Source: Gemmatimonadaceae bacterium (GTDB taxonomy: Bacteria; Gemmatimonadota; Gemmatimonadetes; Gemmatimonadales; Gemmatimonadaceae). Taken from it: a DNA stretch of 43,009 nt. The translations under genes were made by a program, and so were the position numbers. The notes under the pieces are model-generated. The model saw only the letters and a list, made by a program, of their open reading frames with translations. It was not told the DNA's origin and searched no databases. This document shows, one piece after another, positions 24,744-35,747 of this stretch (its first letter is position 1; the number at the start of each line of letters is the position of its first letter). The DNA is taken from contig JANWIK010000047.1 in NCBI GenBank assembly GCA_025449955.1, positions 1 through 43,009 on the forward strand, read 5' to 3'.

Positions 24744-25859
24744 GTGCGCTACATCGGTAACAAGACGCGGCTCCTGCCGTTCATCCTCGAGGCGGTGACA
24801 TCGTTAGGCTTGGGGCCGGGCGCGGCGCACGATGCGTGCGCGGGCACCGCCGTCGTGGGCCGCGAGCTGAAAGCGTCGGGCTGGCGTGTCGCGTCGAGCG
24901 ACATCATGTCGTACTCGTACGTGTTTCAACGTGCGTACGTGGTGGCACAGCGGGTGCCCAGCTTCGCCGAGCTGCGTGCGGGAGATCCCGAGTTGCGACG
25001 CGCCATGCGGTCGCAGCGATTTCGTGCGGCGCTCTCGCGGCGCGGCCCGGGCGCACTCTCGGCGGTATGCGAGTATCTGTCGCGCTGGCTCGAGCCCGAA
25101 CGCGGATTCATCGCGGCGCACTATGCGCCGGCCGGCGGCCGCATGTATTTCACGGACGAGAACGCGATGAGGATCGACGCCATTCGCACACGCTTGCACG
25201 GATGGCATTCCGAGGGACTGATCGGGGACGACGGCTTCTACATATTGTTGGCCGCGCTGCTCGAAGCCGCCGATCGCGTCGCGAACACCGCCGGCGTCTA
25301 CGCCGCATTCATCAAGTCGTGGCAGCCCAACGCCAAGCGCGCGGTGGATCTCGTGCCGCGTCATCCCGTTCGCGGCGCGCGCGGATCGACGGCGCATCTC
25401 GCGGACGCGGAGAAAGTCGCATCGCAGATCGGTCCGGTCGAGCTCCTGTACATCGATCCGCCCTACAACAGCCGCCAATACGCGGGGTACTACCACATCC
25501 CCGAAGTCATTGCACGCGGCTGGTTCAGCGACGTCCCGGTCGTACGCGGGAAAACGGGATTGATCCGCGACTCCGCAGGCACGACGCGCAGCGCGTGGTG
25601 TTCATCGAAGGGCGCGGAGCGTTCGCTGCGGGATCTGCTCGCCGCCACTGAGGCCCGACATGTCCTGGTGAGCTACAACTCGGAGGGAGTGCTAAACGAA
25701 ATAGCGTTGCGCCGTGTACTTGATGATGCCGCAATCGACGGCCGGAGTTGCCGGTTCGTTCGCGAATACCGCCGCTATCGCGCCGATCGAAATCACGCGA
25801 AGCGCCGCTACCGCGCGGATGCCTTACGGGAGCTTCTCTATCATGCACAACTTCGGTAG
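24744..25859 (+). CDS. D12-class DNA N6-adenine methyltransferase, no nuclease nearby
   Basis: 371 residues from a GTG start. The opening RYIGNKTRLLPFI is the hallmark of the D12 (Dam/type II alpha-class) methylases. The SAM-binding loop is ACAGTAVVG (FxGxG-like) and the catalytic motif IV is DPPYNSRQY (DPPY at 238-241). It methylates adenine in a specific DNA site that cannot be read from the sequence. No restriction endonuclease flanks it, so it is an orphan methylase or the relic of a restriction system. It lies 20 bp after the CoA-transferase. Base composition matches its neighbours, so there is no sign of recent arrival. Confidence 0.85.
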   Translation: MRYIGNKTRLLPFILEAVTSLGLGPGAAHDACAGTAVVGRELKASGWRVASSDIMSYSYVFQRAYVVAQRVPSFAELRAGDPELRRAMRSQRFRAALSRRGPGALSAVCEYLSRWLEPERGFIAAHYAPAGGRMYFTDENAMRIDAIRTRLHGWHSEGLIGDDGFYILLAALLEAADRVANTAGVYAAFIKSWQPNAKRAVDLVPRHPVRGARGSTAHLADAEKVASQIGPVELLYIDPPYNSRQYAGYYHIPEVIARGWFSDVPVVRGKTGLIRDSAGTTRSAWCSSKGAERSLRDLLAATEARHVLVSYNSEGVLNEIALRRVLDDAAIDGRSCRFVREYRRYRADRNHAKRRYRADALRELLYHAQLR

Positions 25860-25957
25860 TCCTTCGGGACGTTACGTTCGGCCATTCTGCTCGTCACACC
25901 AGCATGGCCACCTTCGTGCGACCGATCCCGAGCCTATCAGGGCTGTCCAGGGGACGC

Positions 25958-26554
25958 ATGAAGCGTTACACTAGCGGCGTGAAAACGACCTCAGTGATCG
26001 TTGCGCCTCGCGCCGCGGATTCGCAGGAAGCGGATCATGAAGTGATCGGGCGTGTGCTCCAGGGTGATCGCAATGCGTTCGGAATGCTGATCAGACGCTA
26101 CAGCGATCCGTTGTACCGGCACGCGCTTGGCATGACCGGAAGTCCGGATGTCGCCGAAGACATCCTTCAAGCGTCTTTCATAAAAGCGTACCAGCATCTG
26201 GCCGAGGTGCATGGGCGTTTCGATGCTTGGATTTTCCGGATCGTGGCGAACGGGTGCAAGGACTGGCTCAAGAACATTCGCCGCACGCATTTGAGCTATG
26301 AGGAGGACGATCAGCCCTCCGCATTTGCGACGCCGGAAGAAGACCTTGACCGGACCGAGCTGCGGTCGGATCTGGATCGCGCATTGGCCCAGCTGGCGCC
26401 GTCGCTTCGAGAGGCCTTCGTGATGAAGCACGTCGAAGGCCGGTCGTACGAGGAGATGGCAGATCTGTTAGGCACCACTGTCGGGGCACTGAAGATGCGT
26501 GTGCACAGGGCACGCGAAGCGCTCCAGGTCCTTCTAGAGGAAAAATACGCCTGA
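25958..26554 (+). CDS. ECF-type RNA polymerase sigma factor
   Basis: 198 residues from the ATG at 25958 (AGGGGA a few bases upstream). Sigma region 2 is recognisable at DPLYRHALGMTGSPDVAEDILQ and DAWIFRIVANGCKDWLKN. Region 4 is LAPSLREAFVMKHVEG followed by the helix-turn-helix SYEEMADLLGTTVGALKMRVHRARE. Region 3 is absent, as in all ECF sigmas. The next gene overlaps its stop by one base (TGATG) and looks like its anti-sigma, so this is a regulatory pair. The target regulon is unknown. Confidence 0.93.
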   Translation: MKRYTSGVKTTSVIVAPRAADSQEADHEVIGRVLQGDRNAFGMLIRRYSDPLYRHALGMTGSPDVAEDILQASFIKAYQHLAEVHGRFDAWIFRIVANGCKDWLKNIRRTHLSYEEDDQPSAFATPEEDLDRTELRSDLDRALAQLAPSLREAFVMKHVEGRSYEEMADLLGTTVGALKMRVHRAREALQVLLEEKYA

Positions 26555-26976
26555 TGCTCGATAACCTTGATCCCCGAGAGCGCCGGAGCGAAGCCGACAC
26601 GCCCAAGTCGCGTGAGTCTTCTGTGGCGCGTCCGCTGTCCGACCGCGAGGTTCCGTTAGCAGGTGACCCCGGGACGGCGACCCTGAATGCATGGCTCGAT
26701 GGCGAGGTGCCGGAGAGCGAGGCCCGCACCCGCGCGACCGCGCGCGACGTCGAGTTCTGGCTGCGCATCGAGAAGGAAGTCGAAGTGCGTCGCGAGGCGA
26801 AGACGCCGGTGCACGTGTATCGCCAGATCATGGAAGCGCTGCCTGAGGATGCGCCGCCGGCGTTGCCTTGGTTCAAGCGCCAAGTGACGGTGACGCCGAT
26901 GGTGGCGATGGCCGCGACGGCCGGCGCCGTGGCAGTCGGTATGGCGATTGGCGCTGCCCTCACCAAGGGCCGCTAA
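26554..26976 (+). CDS. Probable anti-sigma factor, single TM, no zinc motif
   Basis: 140 residues. A polar N-terminus of about 40 residues is followed by LNAWLDGEVPESEARTRATARDVEFW, which resembles the short helical anti-sigma domain. One membrane helix (MVAMAATAGAVAVGMAIGAAL) lies near the C-terminus, with almost nothing beyond it. The HxxxCxxC zinc motif of ZAS-type anti-sigmas is missing. Called by its one-base overlap with the ECF sigma gene and by layout. An extracytoplasmic sensor domain is absent, so any signal must come through another protein or the membrane. Confidence 0.7.
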   Translation: MLDNLDPRERRSEADTPKSRESSVARPLSDREVPLAGDPGTATLNAWLDGEVPESEARTRATARDVEFWLRIEKEVEVRREAKTPVHVYRQIMEALPEDAPPALPWFKRQVTVTPMVAMAATAGAVAVGMAIGAALTKGR

Positions 26977-26997
26977 CCGCGATTGCACGGAACGAAC

Positions 26998-27030
26998 AAA
27001 GGCGCACGCCAATGGCGTGCGCCTTTTTTT
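26998..27030. terminator. Strong intrinsic terminator between convergent operons
   Basis: Perfect 10-bp G+C stem GGCGCACGCC with loop AAT (27001-27023), flanked by AAA on the left and seven T on the right. It sits 22 bp after the anti-sigma gene and 18 bp before the stop of the convergent lpdA. It is strong for the plus strand; the short A run gives weaker function for the minus strand. Confidence 0.92.
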
Positions 27031-27047
27031 GTGCCCGACAACCGCAG

Positions 27048-28454
27048 TTAGATGTGAATCGCGTGGCCGGCCACGCCTAACGCGGCTTCCTTCGTCGCCT
27101 CGCTCAGGGTCGGATGCGCATGGATGGTCGTCGCTACATCCTCGGCCGACGCATCGTACGCGAATGCGAGCACGAGCTCGGCCGCCAATTCCGAGACGGT
27201 GGGTCCGATCATGTGCGCACCCAGAAGCAGGTCGGTCTTCGCGTCGGCGATGAGCTTCACGAAGCCCGTCGTCTCGCCGGCCGTCCGTGCGCGAGCGTTG
27301 GCGGAATACGGAAAGCGTCCGACACGGTAATCGCGCCCGCTGTCCTTCACCTGCTGCTCGGTAAGGCCGATCGCGGCAATCTCCGGCCACGTGTACACGA
27401 TGGACGGAACGGGGCGGTAATTCATGTGGGTGCGCCGTCCCGCCATCGTCTCCACTGCCACCACGCCTTCTTCCTCGGCCTTGTGCGCCAGCAGCATGCC
27501 GCCCACGACGTCGCCGATCGCGTAGACGTGTGGCACGTTGGTCCGCATTTGCGGGTCGACGATGATCTCGCCGCGCTTCCCCGTCGCCAGGCCGAGTGCC
27601 GCGGCATCGATGCCGGTGAGCGTCGGCTTGCGCCCAACGGCCACCAGTACGCGGTCGGCCGTGAGCGTGTCCCGTGCGCCGTTGGCCTCGAGGTCGATGC
27701 GAATGCGATTGCCGTCTCGTGCGGCACCGGTGACGCGCGTACCCGCACGAATCGAGAGCCCCTGCGTGCGGAAAACCTTGTCGGCTTCCTTCACGACCTC
27801 GGCGTCGTTGCCGGCGAGAATCGTAGGCAGGAGCTCGACCACGGTCACCTTGGCGCCTAACCGGCGCCACACCGAGCCCAACTCCAGGCCGATCACGCCG
27901 CCGCCGATGACGACGAGGTGCTCCGGCACCTCGCGCATCGCGAGCGCGCCCACGTTGGACAACACGCGATCCTCGTCGAACGGCAGGAACGGCAGCGCGA
28001 TCGGCACGGAGCCGGTGGCGATGATCACGTCACGCGCACGGTACGTGGTGGTCGAACCGTCCGCCGCGACGACCTCGACCACGTTTCCAGGCTTCAGCGT
28101 GCCGCGCCCCTTCGCCCACGTGACCTTGTTCTTGCGAAACAGGTACTCGATGCCGCGTGTGTTGGCCGCGACGACGCGGTCTTTCCGCGTGAGCATCGTC
28201 GGCAGATCGAGGGTGACCTCGCCCACGCGCACGCCGTGGTCGGCCATGTGCCTGCGCGCGAACTCGAAGTGCTCGGACGACTGCAGCAGCGCCTTGGACG
28301 GAATGCACCCGACGTTCACGCACGTGCCGCCCAACGTGGCGTCCATTTCGACGCACACGGTCGAGAGACCGAGTTGCGCGGCGCGAATCGCGGCCACGTA
28401 GCCGCCGGGGCCGCCGCCGATGATGACGACGTCGGGAGAGAGCGAATCAGCCAT
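27048..28454 (-). CDS. lpdA: Dihydrolipoyl dehydrogenase (E3)
   Basis: A 468-residue flavoprotein disulfide reductase that reoxidises dihydrolipoamide and reduces NAD. The FAD-binding IIGGGPGGYVAA is at the start, the redox-active disulfide is C45-C50 (GGTCVNVGCIP), the NAD-binding VVIGGGVIGLE lies in the middle, and the second FAD motif is YAIGDVVGG. The C-terminal interface has the catalytic HAHPTLSE. Full length and intact. It lies 63 bp downstream of the E2 gene; the gap holds a GC-rich hairpin. It probably serves 2-oxoglutarate dehydrogenase and possibly other 2-oxoacid complexes, including that of the E1-alpha at 39669. Confidence 0.96.
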   Translation of the reverse strand: MADSLSPDVVIIGGGPGGYVAAIRAAQLGLSTVCVEMDATLGGTCVNVGCIPSKALLQSSEHFEFARRHMADHGVRVGEVTLDLPTMLTRKDRVVAANTRGIEYLFRKNKVTWAKGRGTLKPGNVVEVVAADGSTTTYRARDVIIATGSVPIALPFLPFDEDRVLSNVGALAMREVPEHLVVIGGGVIGLELGSVWRRLGAKVTVVELLPTILAGNDAEVVKEADKVFRTQGLSIRAGTRVTGAARDGNRIRIDLEANGARDTLTADRVLVAVGRKPTLTGIDAAALGLATGKRGEIIVDPQMRTNVPHVYAIGDVVGGMLLAHKAEEEGVVAVETMAGRRTHMNYRPVPSIVYTWPEIAAIGLTEQQVKDSGRDYRVGRFPYSANARARTAGETTGFVKLIADAKTDLLLGAHMIGPTVSELAAELVLAFAYDASAEDVATTIHAHPTLSEATKEAALGVAGHAIHI

Positions 28455-28475
28455 TGCCTAACCAGGGAACAGGGA

Positions 28476-28506
28476 GTGCGTGGGCCGCGGCCGGGCGCCC
28501 ACGCAC
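28476..28506 (-). other. GC-rich hairpin between sucB and lpdA
   Basis: Perfect 10-bp stem GTGCGTGGGC with an 11-base loop, in the 63-bp gap between the two genes and ending about 22 bases before the lpdA start. No U-tract follows, so attenuation is not obvious. An mRNA-processing or stability element that sets different E2 and E3 levels is plausible. Confidence 0.55.
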
Positions 28507-28517
28507 GGCGCGCGCGA

Positions 28518-29777
28518 TCAATCGATGAGCATGGCGGCCGGATCTTCCATCAGCTCTTTCACGCGCACGAGAAAGAGCACGGCCTGCTGGCCATCCACGA
28601 GTCGATGATCGTACGACAGCGCGATGTACATCATGGGGCGGATCACCACGGCGCCGCCTATCGCGATCGGCCGATCCTGAATCTTGTGCAGGCCCAAAAT
28701 CCCGACCTGCGGATAGTTGAGAATGGGCGTCGAGACTAACGAGCCGAACACACCGCCGTTTGTGATCGTGAACGTCCCGGCGGTGAGATCATCCATGGTC
28801 AGCTTGCCCTCTCGGGCACGCCCGGCGACGGCCGACAATGCGCGGCTGAACTCGATCATCCCCATGCGATCGGCATCCTTGATCACTGGGACGACGAGTC
28901 CTTGATCCGACGCGACCGCGATACCGAGGTTCACGTAGTGCTTGTAGATGATGCTGTCGCCGTCGATCTGCGCGTTCACGACCGGATACGCGTTGAGCGC
29001 CATCGCGGCGGCGCGCGAGAAGAACGGCATGAACGTCAGCTTGACGCCGTGCTGTTTCTCGACGCGTTCCTTGAGCCGTTCACGCACGCCGATGACGGCG
29101 GACATGTCGACTTCGTTGAACGTCGTGAGATGCGCCGTGGCGTGCTGCGCTTGCACGAGGTTCTCGGCGATGCGCTTGCGGCGCGTCGTCATGCGCTCGC
29201 GCGTTTCGCGGCCCTGCGATTCTGCGCTCGGCGTCGTTGGGCGCGGCGCGGGAGCGGGCGACGCCACCGGCGCGCTTGGCGCCGTGCGCGTCGCTTGCGC
29301 CGCGGCGCCATCGCCGTGCGATTCGATCACATCGCTCTTGGTGACCATGCCGCCGCGGCCACGGCCGCTGACGGTAGCGAGATCGATGCCCGCATCTTCG
29401 GCGACGCGACGCGCTGCCGGCGACGCGCGTGTCGGCGCCGCTGCGACAGCAGGTGCCGATGACGCGGCGGCAGGCGCGGGTGCAGGAGCTGAAACGGCGG
29501 CCGGTGCAGGTGCGGCAGCGGGTTTCGCCGCCGGTGCCGTTGCCGTCTCGTCGATCTGGCCGAGCTCGTCATCGACTTTCACGACATCGCCTTCTTGATG
29601 CAGGCGCTTGACGAGCGTGCCGGCTTTGAGCGCCGGAACTTCGACCGTGATCTTGTCGGTCTCGAGCTCGACGATGGTGTCGCCTTGCGCAACCGTGTCG
29701 CCCTCGCGCTTCACCCAGCGCGCGATCGTCGCTTCGACGATCGACTCACCGAGCGGCGGCACTTTGATCGAAATCAT
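28518..29777 (-). CDS. sucB: 2-oxoglutarate dehydrogenase E2, dihydrolipoyl succinyltransferase
   Basis: 419 residues in the usual order. The lipoyl domain carries the modifiable K42 in [10 protein letters not shown]. An Ala/Pro linker (about 75-115) follows, then the peripheral-subunit-binding domain ([26 protein letters not shown]). The catalytic domain ends with [12 protein letters not shown], where the His and Asp of HxxxDG do the acyl transfer. The ETDK lipoyl site, the TTFNEVDM block and the ending resemble SucB/OdhB rather than AceF. No E1 (sucA) is adjacent. A divergent promoter region of 100 bp separates it from the MDR gene. Confidence 0.92.
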   Translation of the reverse strand: MISIKVPPLGESIVEATIARWVKREGDTVAQGDTIVELETDKITVEVPALKAGTLVKRLHQEGDVVKVDDELGQIDETATAPAAKPAAAPAPAAVSAPAPAPAAASSAPAVAAAPTRASPAARRVAEDAGIDLATVSGRGRGGMVTKSDVIESHGDGAAAQATRTAPSAPVASPAPAPRPTTPSAESQGRETRERMTTRRKRIAENLVQAQHATAHLTTFNEVDMSAVIGVRERLKERVEKQHGVKLTFMPFFSRAAAMALNAYPVVNAQIDGDSIIYKHYVNLGIAVASDQGLVVPVIKDADRMGMIEFSRALSAVAGRAREGKLTMDDLTAGTFTITNGGVFGSLVSTPILNYPQVGILGLHKIQDRPIAIGGAVVIRPMMYIALSYDHRLVDGQQAVLFLVRVKELMEDPAAMLID

Positions 29778-29857
29778 CGCGTTGACACGTGTGGTAGTAC
29801 GGTGTTAACCGGCGCGTTGCTCGACGCAGGAGCGCTCGGTAGCATTCACTTTCCAAA

Positions 29858-29863
29858 TATAAC
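29858..29863 (+). promoter_or_regulatory. Candidate -10 element giving a very short leader
   Basis: TATAAC (five of six to TATAAT) lies in an isolated AT-rich patch 14 bases before the GTG of the MDR gene. No recognisable -35 is found at normal spacing and no Shine-Dalgarno sequence precedes the GTG. The transcript would carry a leader of under ten bases. Confidence 0.4.
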
Positions 29864-29877
29864 CCGACGACAACATC

Positions 29878-30924
29878 GTGCGAGCACTCACCATCTCGGC
29901 GCATGGAGGACTCGACCGTCTCGAGGTGTGCGAGGACTTGCCCACGCCGGAGTTGCGCACGAGCACCGACGTTCGCGTTCGCGTGCGCGCGGCGGCGCTC
30001 AACCGTCTCGACCTGTTCGTGCTCGAGGGCTTGCCTGGAATAACCATCACGCCGGATTGGGTCGTCGGTTCCGATGGTGCCGGCGTCGTGGATGCGGTTG
30101 GTGCGGACGTGCGCGACGTCGCCGTTGGCGATCGGGTGCTCATCCAACCGGGGATCAGCGACCGGACGTGCGAGTATTGTCGTGCCGGCGAGCAATCGCT
30201 CTGCGTGTCGTACAAAATTCTGGGCGAGCACATGCCGGGAACCTGCGCCGAATTCGTGGTGGTTCCCGCGTTCAACGTGCGTCGGATTGCGTCGTCGGTG
30301 CGGTGGGAGGTGGCGGCCGCGTTGCCATTGGCGGCGCTCACGGCATGGCGCATGATCGTGACGCGGGCGGCGGTGCGCGAAGGCGATCTGGTCTTGATCT
30401 GGGGTATCGGGGGCGGCGTGGCGTTGGCGGCGCTGCAGATCGCGAAGCTGCACGGCGCGCGCGTGTGGGTGACGTCGGGGAGCGACGCGAAGCTCGAGCG
30501 GGCGCTCGGGTTAGGCGCGGACGCGGCGTTCAACCACCGCACGCAGGACGTGCCGCGCGAGGTGCGCGCCCGCACCAGCAAGCGCGGGGCCGACGTGGTC
30601 GTCGACACGGTAGGGCAGGCGACGTGGGCGCACTCGCTGCTTGCGTTAGGCAAGCGCGGCCGGCTCGTGACGTGCGGCGCGACGAGCGGTCCCATGGTCG
30701 AGACCGATGTGCGCCGCCTCTTCTGGAATCAGTGGTCGATCCTGGGGTCGACCATGGGGAACGATCGCGAGCTCGACGCGATGGTAGGCGCATTCGAGCG
30801 CGGCCATCTCGCTCCGGTGGTCGATTCGGTGCATTCGCTCGAGCAAGGCCGTGCGGCGTACGAGCGTCTCGCGTCGCCGGAACACTTCGGCAAGGTGGTG
30901 CTGCGCGTGGGCGGAGACGACTGA
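29878..30924 (+). CDS. MDR superfamily zinc-type alcohol dehydrogenase / quinone oxidoreductase-like
   Basis: 348 residues. The N-terminal GroES-like fold (AALNRLDLFVLEG, VGSDGAGVVDAVGADV) contains a CxxC...C cluster (TCEYCRAGEQSLC) like part of the structural zinc lobe of alcohol dehydrogenases. A Rossmann domain with WGIGGGVALAALQIAKLHGARV follows. NAD(P)H-dependent oxidoreductase of unknown substrate. It starts with GTG without a ribosome-binding site. One base after its stop begins the thioesterase gene, so it heads a short operon. Confidence 0.85.
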   Translation: MRALTISAHGGLDRLEVCEDLPTPELRTSTDVRVRVRAAALNRLDLFVLEGLPGITITPDWVVGSDGAGVVDAVGADVRDVAVGDRVLIQPGISDRTCEYCRAGEQSLCVSYKILGEHMPGTCAEFVVVPAFNVRRIASSVRWEVAAALPLAALTAWRMIVTRAAVREGDLVLIWGIGGGVALAALQIAKLHGARVWVTSGSDAKLERALGLGADAAFNHRTQDVPREVRARTSKRGADVVVDTVGQATWAHSLLALGKRGRLVTCGATSGPMVETDVRRLFWNQWSILGSTMGNDRELDAMVGAFERGHLAPVVDSVHSLEQGRAAYERLASPEHFGKVVLRVGGDD

Positions 30925-30925
30925 C

Positions 30926-31306
30926 ATGCGTATGCCGGTGGAGACGCGCTACGCCGACTACGATTCCAAAGGACACGCGAACAACGCCGTGTACCTCACG
31001 TACTTCGAGATGGCGCGGCATCGCGTGTGGGTCGATCGTATGGACGGCGACGCGGACTTCCCGTTCATCGTCGCCGAAGCAACCGTGCGCTACGTGAGCG
31101 AGGCGATGATCGGACAGGCGCTCGAGATCGAGATCGTGACGAGCGAAGTCCGCACCAAGGCATGGGTGTGGTCGTACGTGATTCGAGCTACGGAGGGAGA
31201 TCGCGTGGTGGCCGAGGGTCGCACGGTTCAGGTGATGTACGACTATGACTCGCGTTGCACGATTCCGATTCCAGATGCCGTGCGGGCGAAGCTGGGGGCG
31301 GTATGA
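30926..31306 (+). CDS. 4HBT / YbgC-type acyl-CoA thioesterase
   Basis: 126 residues from the ATG at 30926 (another ATG two codons later is possible). The hot-dog fold signature is YADYDSKGHANNAVYLTYFE, close to the family's YxDTDxxGHVNNxxY, with the catalytic Asp retained. It hydrolyses an acyl- or hydroxybenzoyl-CoA. Its start is one base after the MDR stop and its own stop overlaps the SRPBCC start (ATGA), so all three are cotranslated. The substrate is not inferable. Confidence 0.88.
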   Translation: MRMPVETRYADYDSKGHANNAVYLTYFEMARHRVWVDRMDGDADFPFIVAEATVRYVSEAMIGQALEIEIVTSEVRTKAWVWSYVIRATEGDRVVAEGRTVQVMYDYDSRCTIPIPDAVRAKLGAV

Positions 31307-31839
31307 CGCGCGTCGAGGAGCTGATCGTCGTGCCGGCGGCGCCCGCGCAGGCCATGCGTGCGCTGCTCACCGTGGCGCGCGCCCGCGAATGGATGGCGCC
31401 CGATGTTCATCTCGTGACGCGCACGACGGCTCCTGCGTTAGGCGCGGGCGATCGCTTCGCGCTGGAGCTGTTCGGCGGCATGCGCTTCGAGTACGTGGTG
31501 GAAGCGACCAGCGATCGCGAGGTGGCGCTGTCGTACGACGGCCCGTGGCGTGGGCAGGAACGATGGAGCTTCGTGGCCGACGGCGCCGAGACGTTGGTCC
31601 GGCGGTCGTACGAGGTCGAGGGCGGATCGCCGCTGGCGGCGTTGGCGTGGGGCACCGTTGGGCACGCGATCGTCGCGCTGCACATGCGCTTCGAGCTGTC
31701 GCGATTCCGCTCGGCCATCCAGAACGATCCGGGGCCCCGCGGCGAAATCGAGGCGACGTCGGGTGCGATGCGGTCCACGCCGCTCACGCAGGCGGACAAC
31801 ACGCGGGCTGGGCCGGACTTCCCGGTGGATGATGGCTGA
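31303..31839 (+). CDS. SRPBCC (START/Bet v1-like) family protein
   Basis: 178 residues. The N-terminal VEELIVVPAAPAQAMRALLTVARAREWM, central GDRFALELFGGMRFEYVV and C-terminal long helix (ALHMRFELSRFRSAI) follow the helix-grip pattern of polyketide cyclase/dehydrase-like proteins. It should bind a hydrophobic ligand; no catalytic residues are evident. It overlaps the thioesterase stop by four bases and the following mini zinc ribbon by eight. A disordered tail of about 35 residues ends the protein. Confidence 0.75.
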   Translation: MTRVEELIVVPAAPAQAMRALLTVARAREWMAPDVHLVTRTTAPALGAGDRFALELFGGMRFEYVVEATSDREVALSYDGPWRGQERWSFVADGAETLVRRSYEVEGGSPLAALAWGTVGHAIVALHMRFELSRFRSAIQNDPGPRGEIEATSGAMRSTPLTQADNTRAGPDFPVDDG

Positions 31840-32056
31840 CCGCGCGCAATACGACGCAGCGGAACAGGCCGGCATTCGCGACGCGGTAGTACGGGGAGAG
31901 ATCCCGTTGTGTCCGCGGTGCAACGTGGCGATGACCACGCGGCCCATCGGCGGCGGTTCCTTCGGACTCGGCTATGCGCGGCGCAGGGAGTGGCTCATCT
32001 GTCCGCAGTGCAGGCGCAGCGCGATCTTCGACGTGCGCCGGGGGACACGAAACTAA
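31832..32056 (+). CDS. Mini zinc-ribbon protein (74 aa)
   Basis: Starts inside the end of the SRPBCC gene (eight-base overlap). It contains two knuckles, CPRC and CPQC, about 30 residues apart with a Gly-rich hairpin between (PIGGGSFGLGYARRREW), which makes one zinc ribbon. The N-terminus is a short helix. It is probably a protein- or nucleic-acid-binding adaptor. The operon position suggests a link to the thioesterase/SRPBCC pair, but no function can be assigned. Confidence 0.7.
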   Translation: MADRAQYDAAEQAGIRDAVVRGEIPLCPRCNVAMTTRPIGGGSFGLGYARRREWLICPQCRRSAIFDVRRGTRN

Positions 32057-32103
32057 CCGGCGGCCGCCCTGGCTCAGCGAGAGCGATTTGGTAATTTGGT
32101 GTC

Positions 32104-33009
32104 ATGGACACGGGGACACCGATTGCGTTTCTCGGCTTGGGCGCTATGGGGAAGCCGATGGCGGGCCGTCTCGTGGACGCCGGCTATCTGGTGACGGCGT
32201 GGAATCGAACGGCGGGTCGCGCTGATGAGCTGATCAAGCGGGGCGCGCGCGTGGCGGACAGTCCGCGCGACGCAGCGGCGGGCGCGCGCGCCGTGGTGCT
32301 CATGGTCTCGGACCCGGCGGCGGTGTCGGCTGTGTTAGGCGGGGACCGCGGTGTGCTGGCGGTGGCGCGGCCGGGAACGATCGTCGTGAACACATCCACC
32401 GTTGGGCCGGCGGATTCGGCGCGATTCGCCGCGCAGTGCGGCGACAAGAACGTGTCGTACGTCGAATCGCCGGTCATGGGCAGCATCGGCCAGGCCTCGT
32501 CGGGTACGTTGGTCGCGATCGTGAGCGGCGACACGGCGGCGGTGGCCGAGGTGTCGGGGATGTTGCTGGTGGTGGCGAAGCAGATCATCCGGGCGGGCGA
32601 CATTGGAAAGGCGAGCACGCTCAAGCTCGTGATGAATCTGCTCGTGGGCGGGACGATCGAATTGTTGAGCGAGTCGATCGCGGCGGCGAATCGCGCGGGA
32701 CTGCCGCTCGATCTGTTCCGGGAGACGCTCTTGAGCTCCGTGCTCGCGTCGCCGTTCGTGGGCTACAAGTCGCCATTGTTGTTCGAGCGGCGCTACGACT
32801 CGCAATTCAGCACGCGGCTCATGCTCAAGGATCTGGACTTGGTGCTGGCGAGCGCGGAAGAGCACGGGCTCGCGTTGCCGGCGACGGCGGTGATCCGGGA
32901 CCAGTTCGCGCGCGCCGTGGCAGCCGGGTTAGGCGACAGCGATGCGGCATCGGTGCGTGAGGTGATGGACGGCGACGGCGCGGGGTCCCAGACGAGCCGG
33001 TCGGGGTGA
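32104..33009 (+). CDS. 3-hydroxyisobutyrate dehydrogenase-like beta-hydroxyacid dehydrogenase
   Basis: 301 residues. The Rossmann motif is FLGLGAMGKPMAGRL, followed by WNRTAGRA, which in this family suggests NADPH preference through the Arg. The substrate/catalytic segments are the ESPVMGSIGQASSG variant of DAPVSGG and KLVMNLL with the conserved Lys. The substrate could be hydroxyisobutyrate, tartronate semialdehyde or another beta-hydroxy acid, or a succinic semialdehyde-type aldehyde (GLYR-like). An AT-rich TTTGGTAATTTGG just before the ATG may hold the promoter; no Shine-Dalgarno sequence is visible. Confidence 0.85.
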   Translation: MDTGTPIAFLGLGAMGKPMAGRLVDAGYLVTAWNRTAGRADELIKRGARVADSPRDAAAGARAVVLMVSDPAAVSAVLGGDRGVLAVARPGTIVVNTSTVGPADSARFAAQCGDKNVSYVESPVMGSIGQASSGTLVAIVSGDTAAVAEVSGMLLVVAKQIIRAGDIGKASTLKLVMNLLVGGTIELLSESIAAANRAGLPLDLFRETLLSSVLASPFVGYKSPLLFERRYDSQFSTRLMLKDLDLVLASAEEHGLALPATAVIRDQFARAVAAGLGDSDAASVREVMDGDGAGSQTSRSG

Positions 33010-33075
33010 TCGATGGGCGGCTGAGCCAGCTTCGTAAGCCGCGCGCCTACAACGGCTTAGATTGTCCGTTCCCCG

Positions 33076-33104
33076 TTGTCCGGTGGGCCGTCGCGGATTA
33101 GATT
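33076..33104 (+). promoter_or_regulatory. Candidate gyrA promoter
   Basis: TTGTCC at 33076-33081, a 17-base spacer, then TAGATT at 33099-33104 (four of six to TATAAT). Transcription would begin about 40 bases before the gyrA ATG. Confidence 0.35.
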
Positions 33105-33150
33105 TCCAGCCTATGATCTTCCTGCGTTCTTTCTCCTCCGCCGTACCCGC

Positions 33151-35664
<2,514 letters not shown>

Positions 35665-35747
35665 CAGCGCGCACGCACCGGCGGAGTGCACAGGCGGATC
35701 GTTTCGTGCCTCTGGCGGGACGAGGTCTCCCTTAGCAGAGTGGCATC

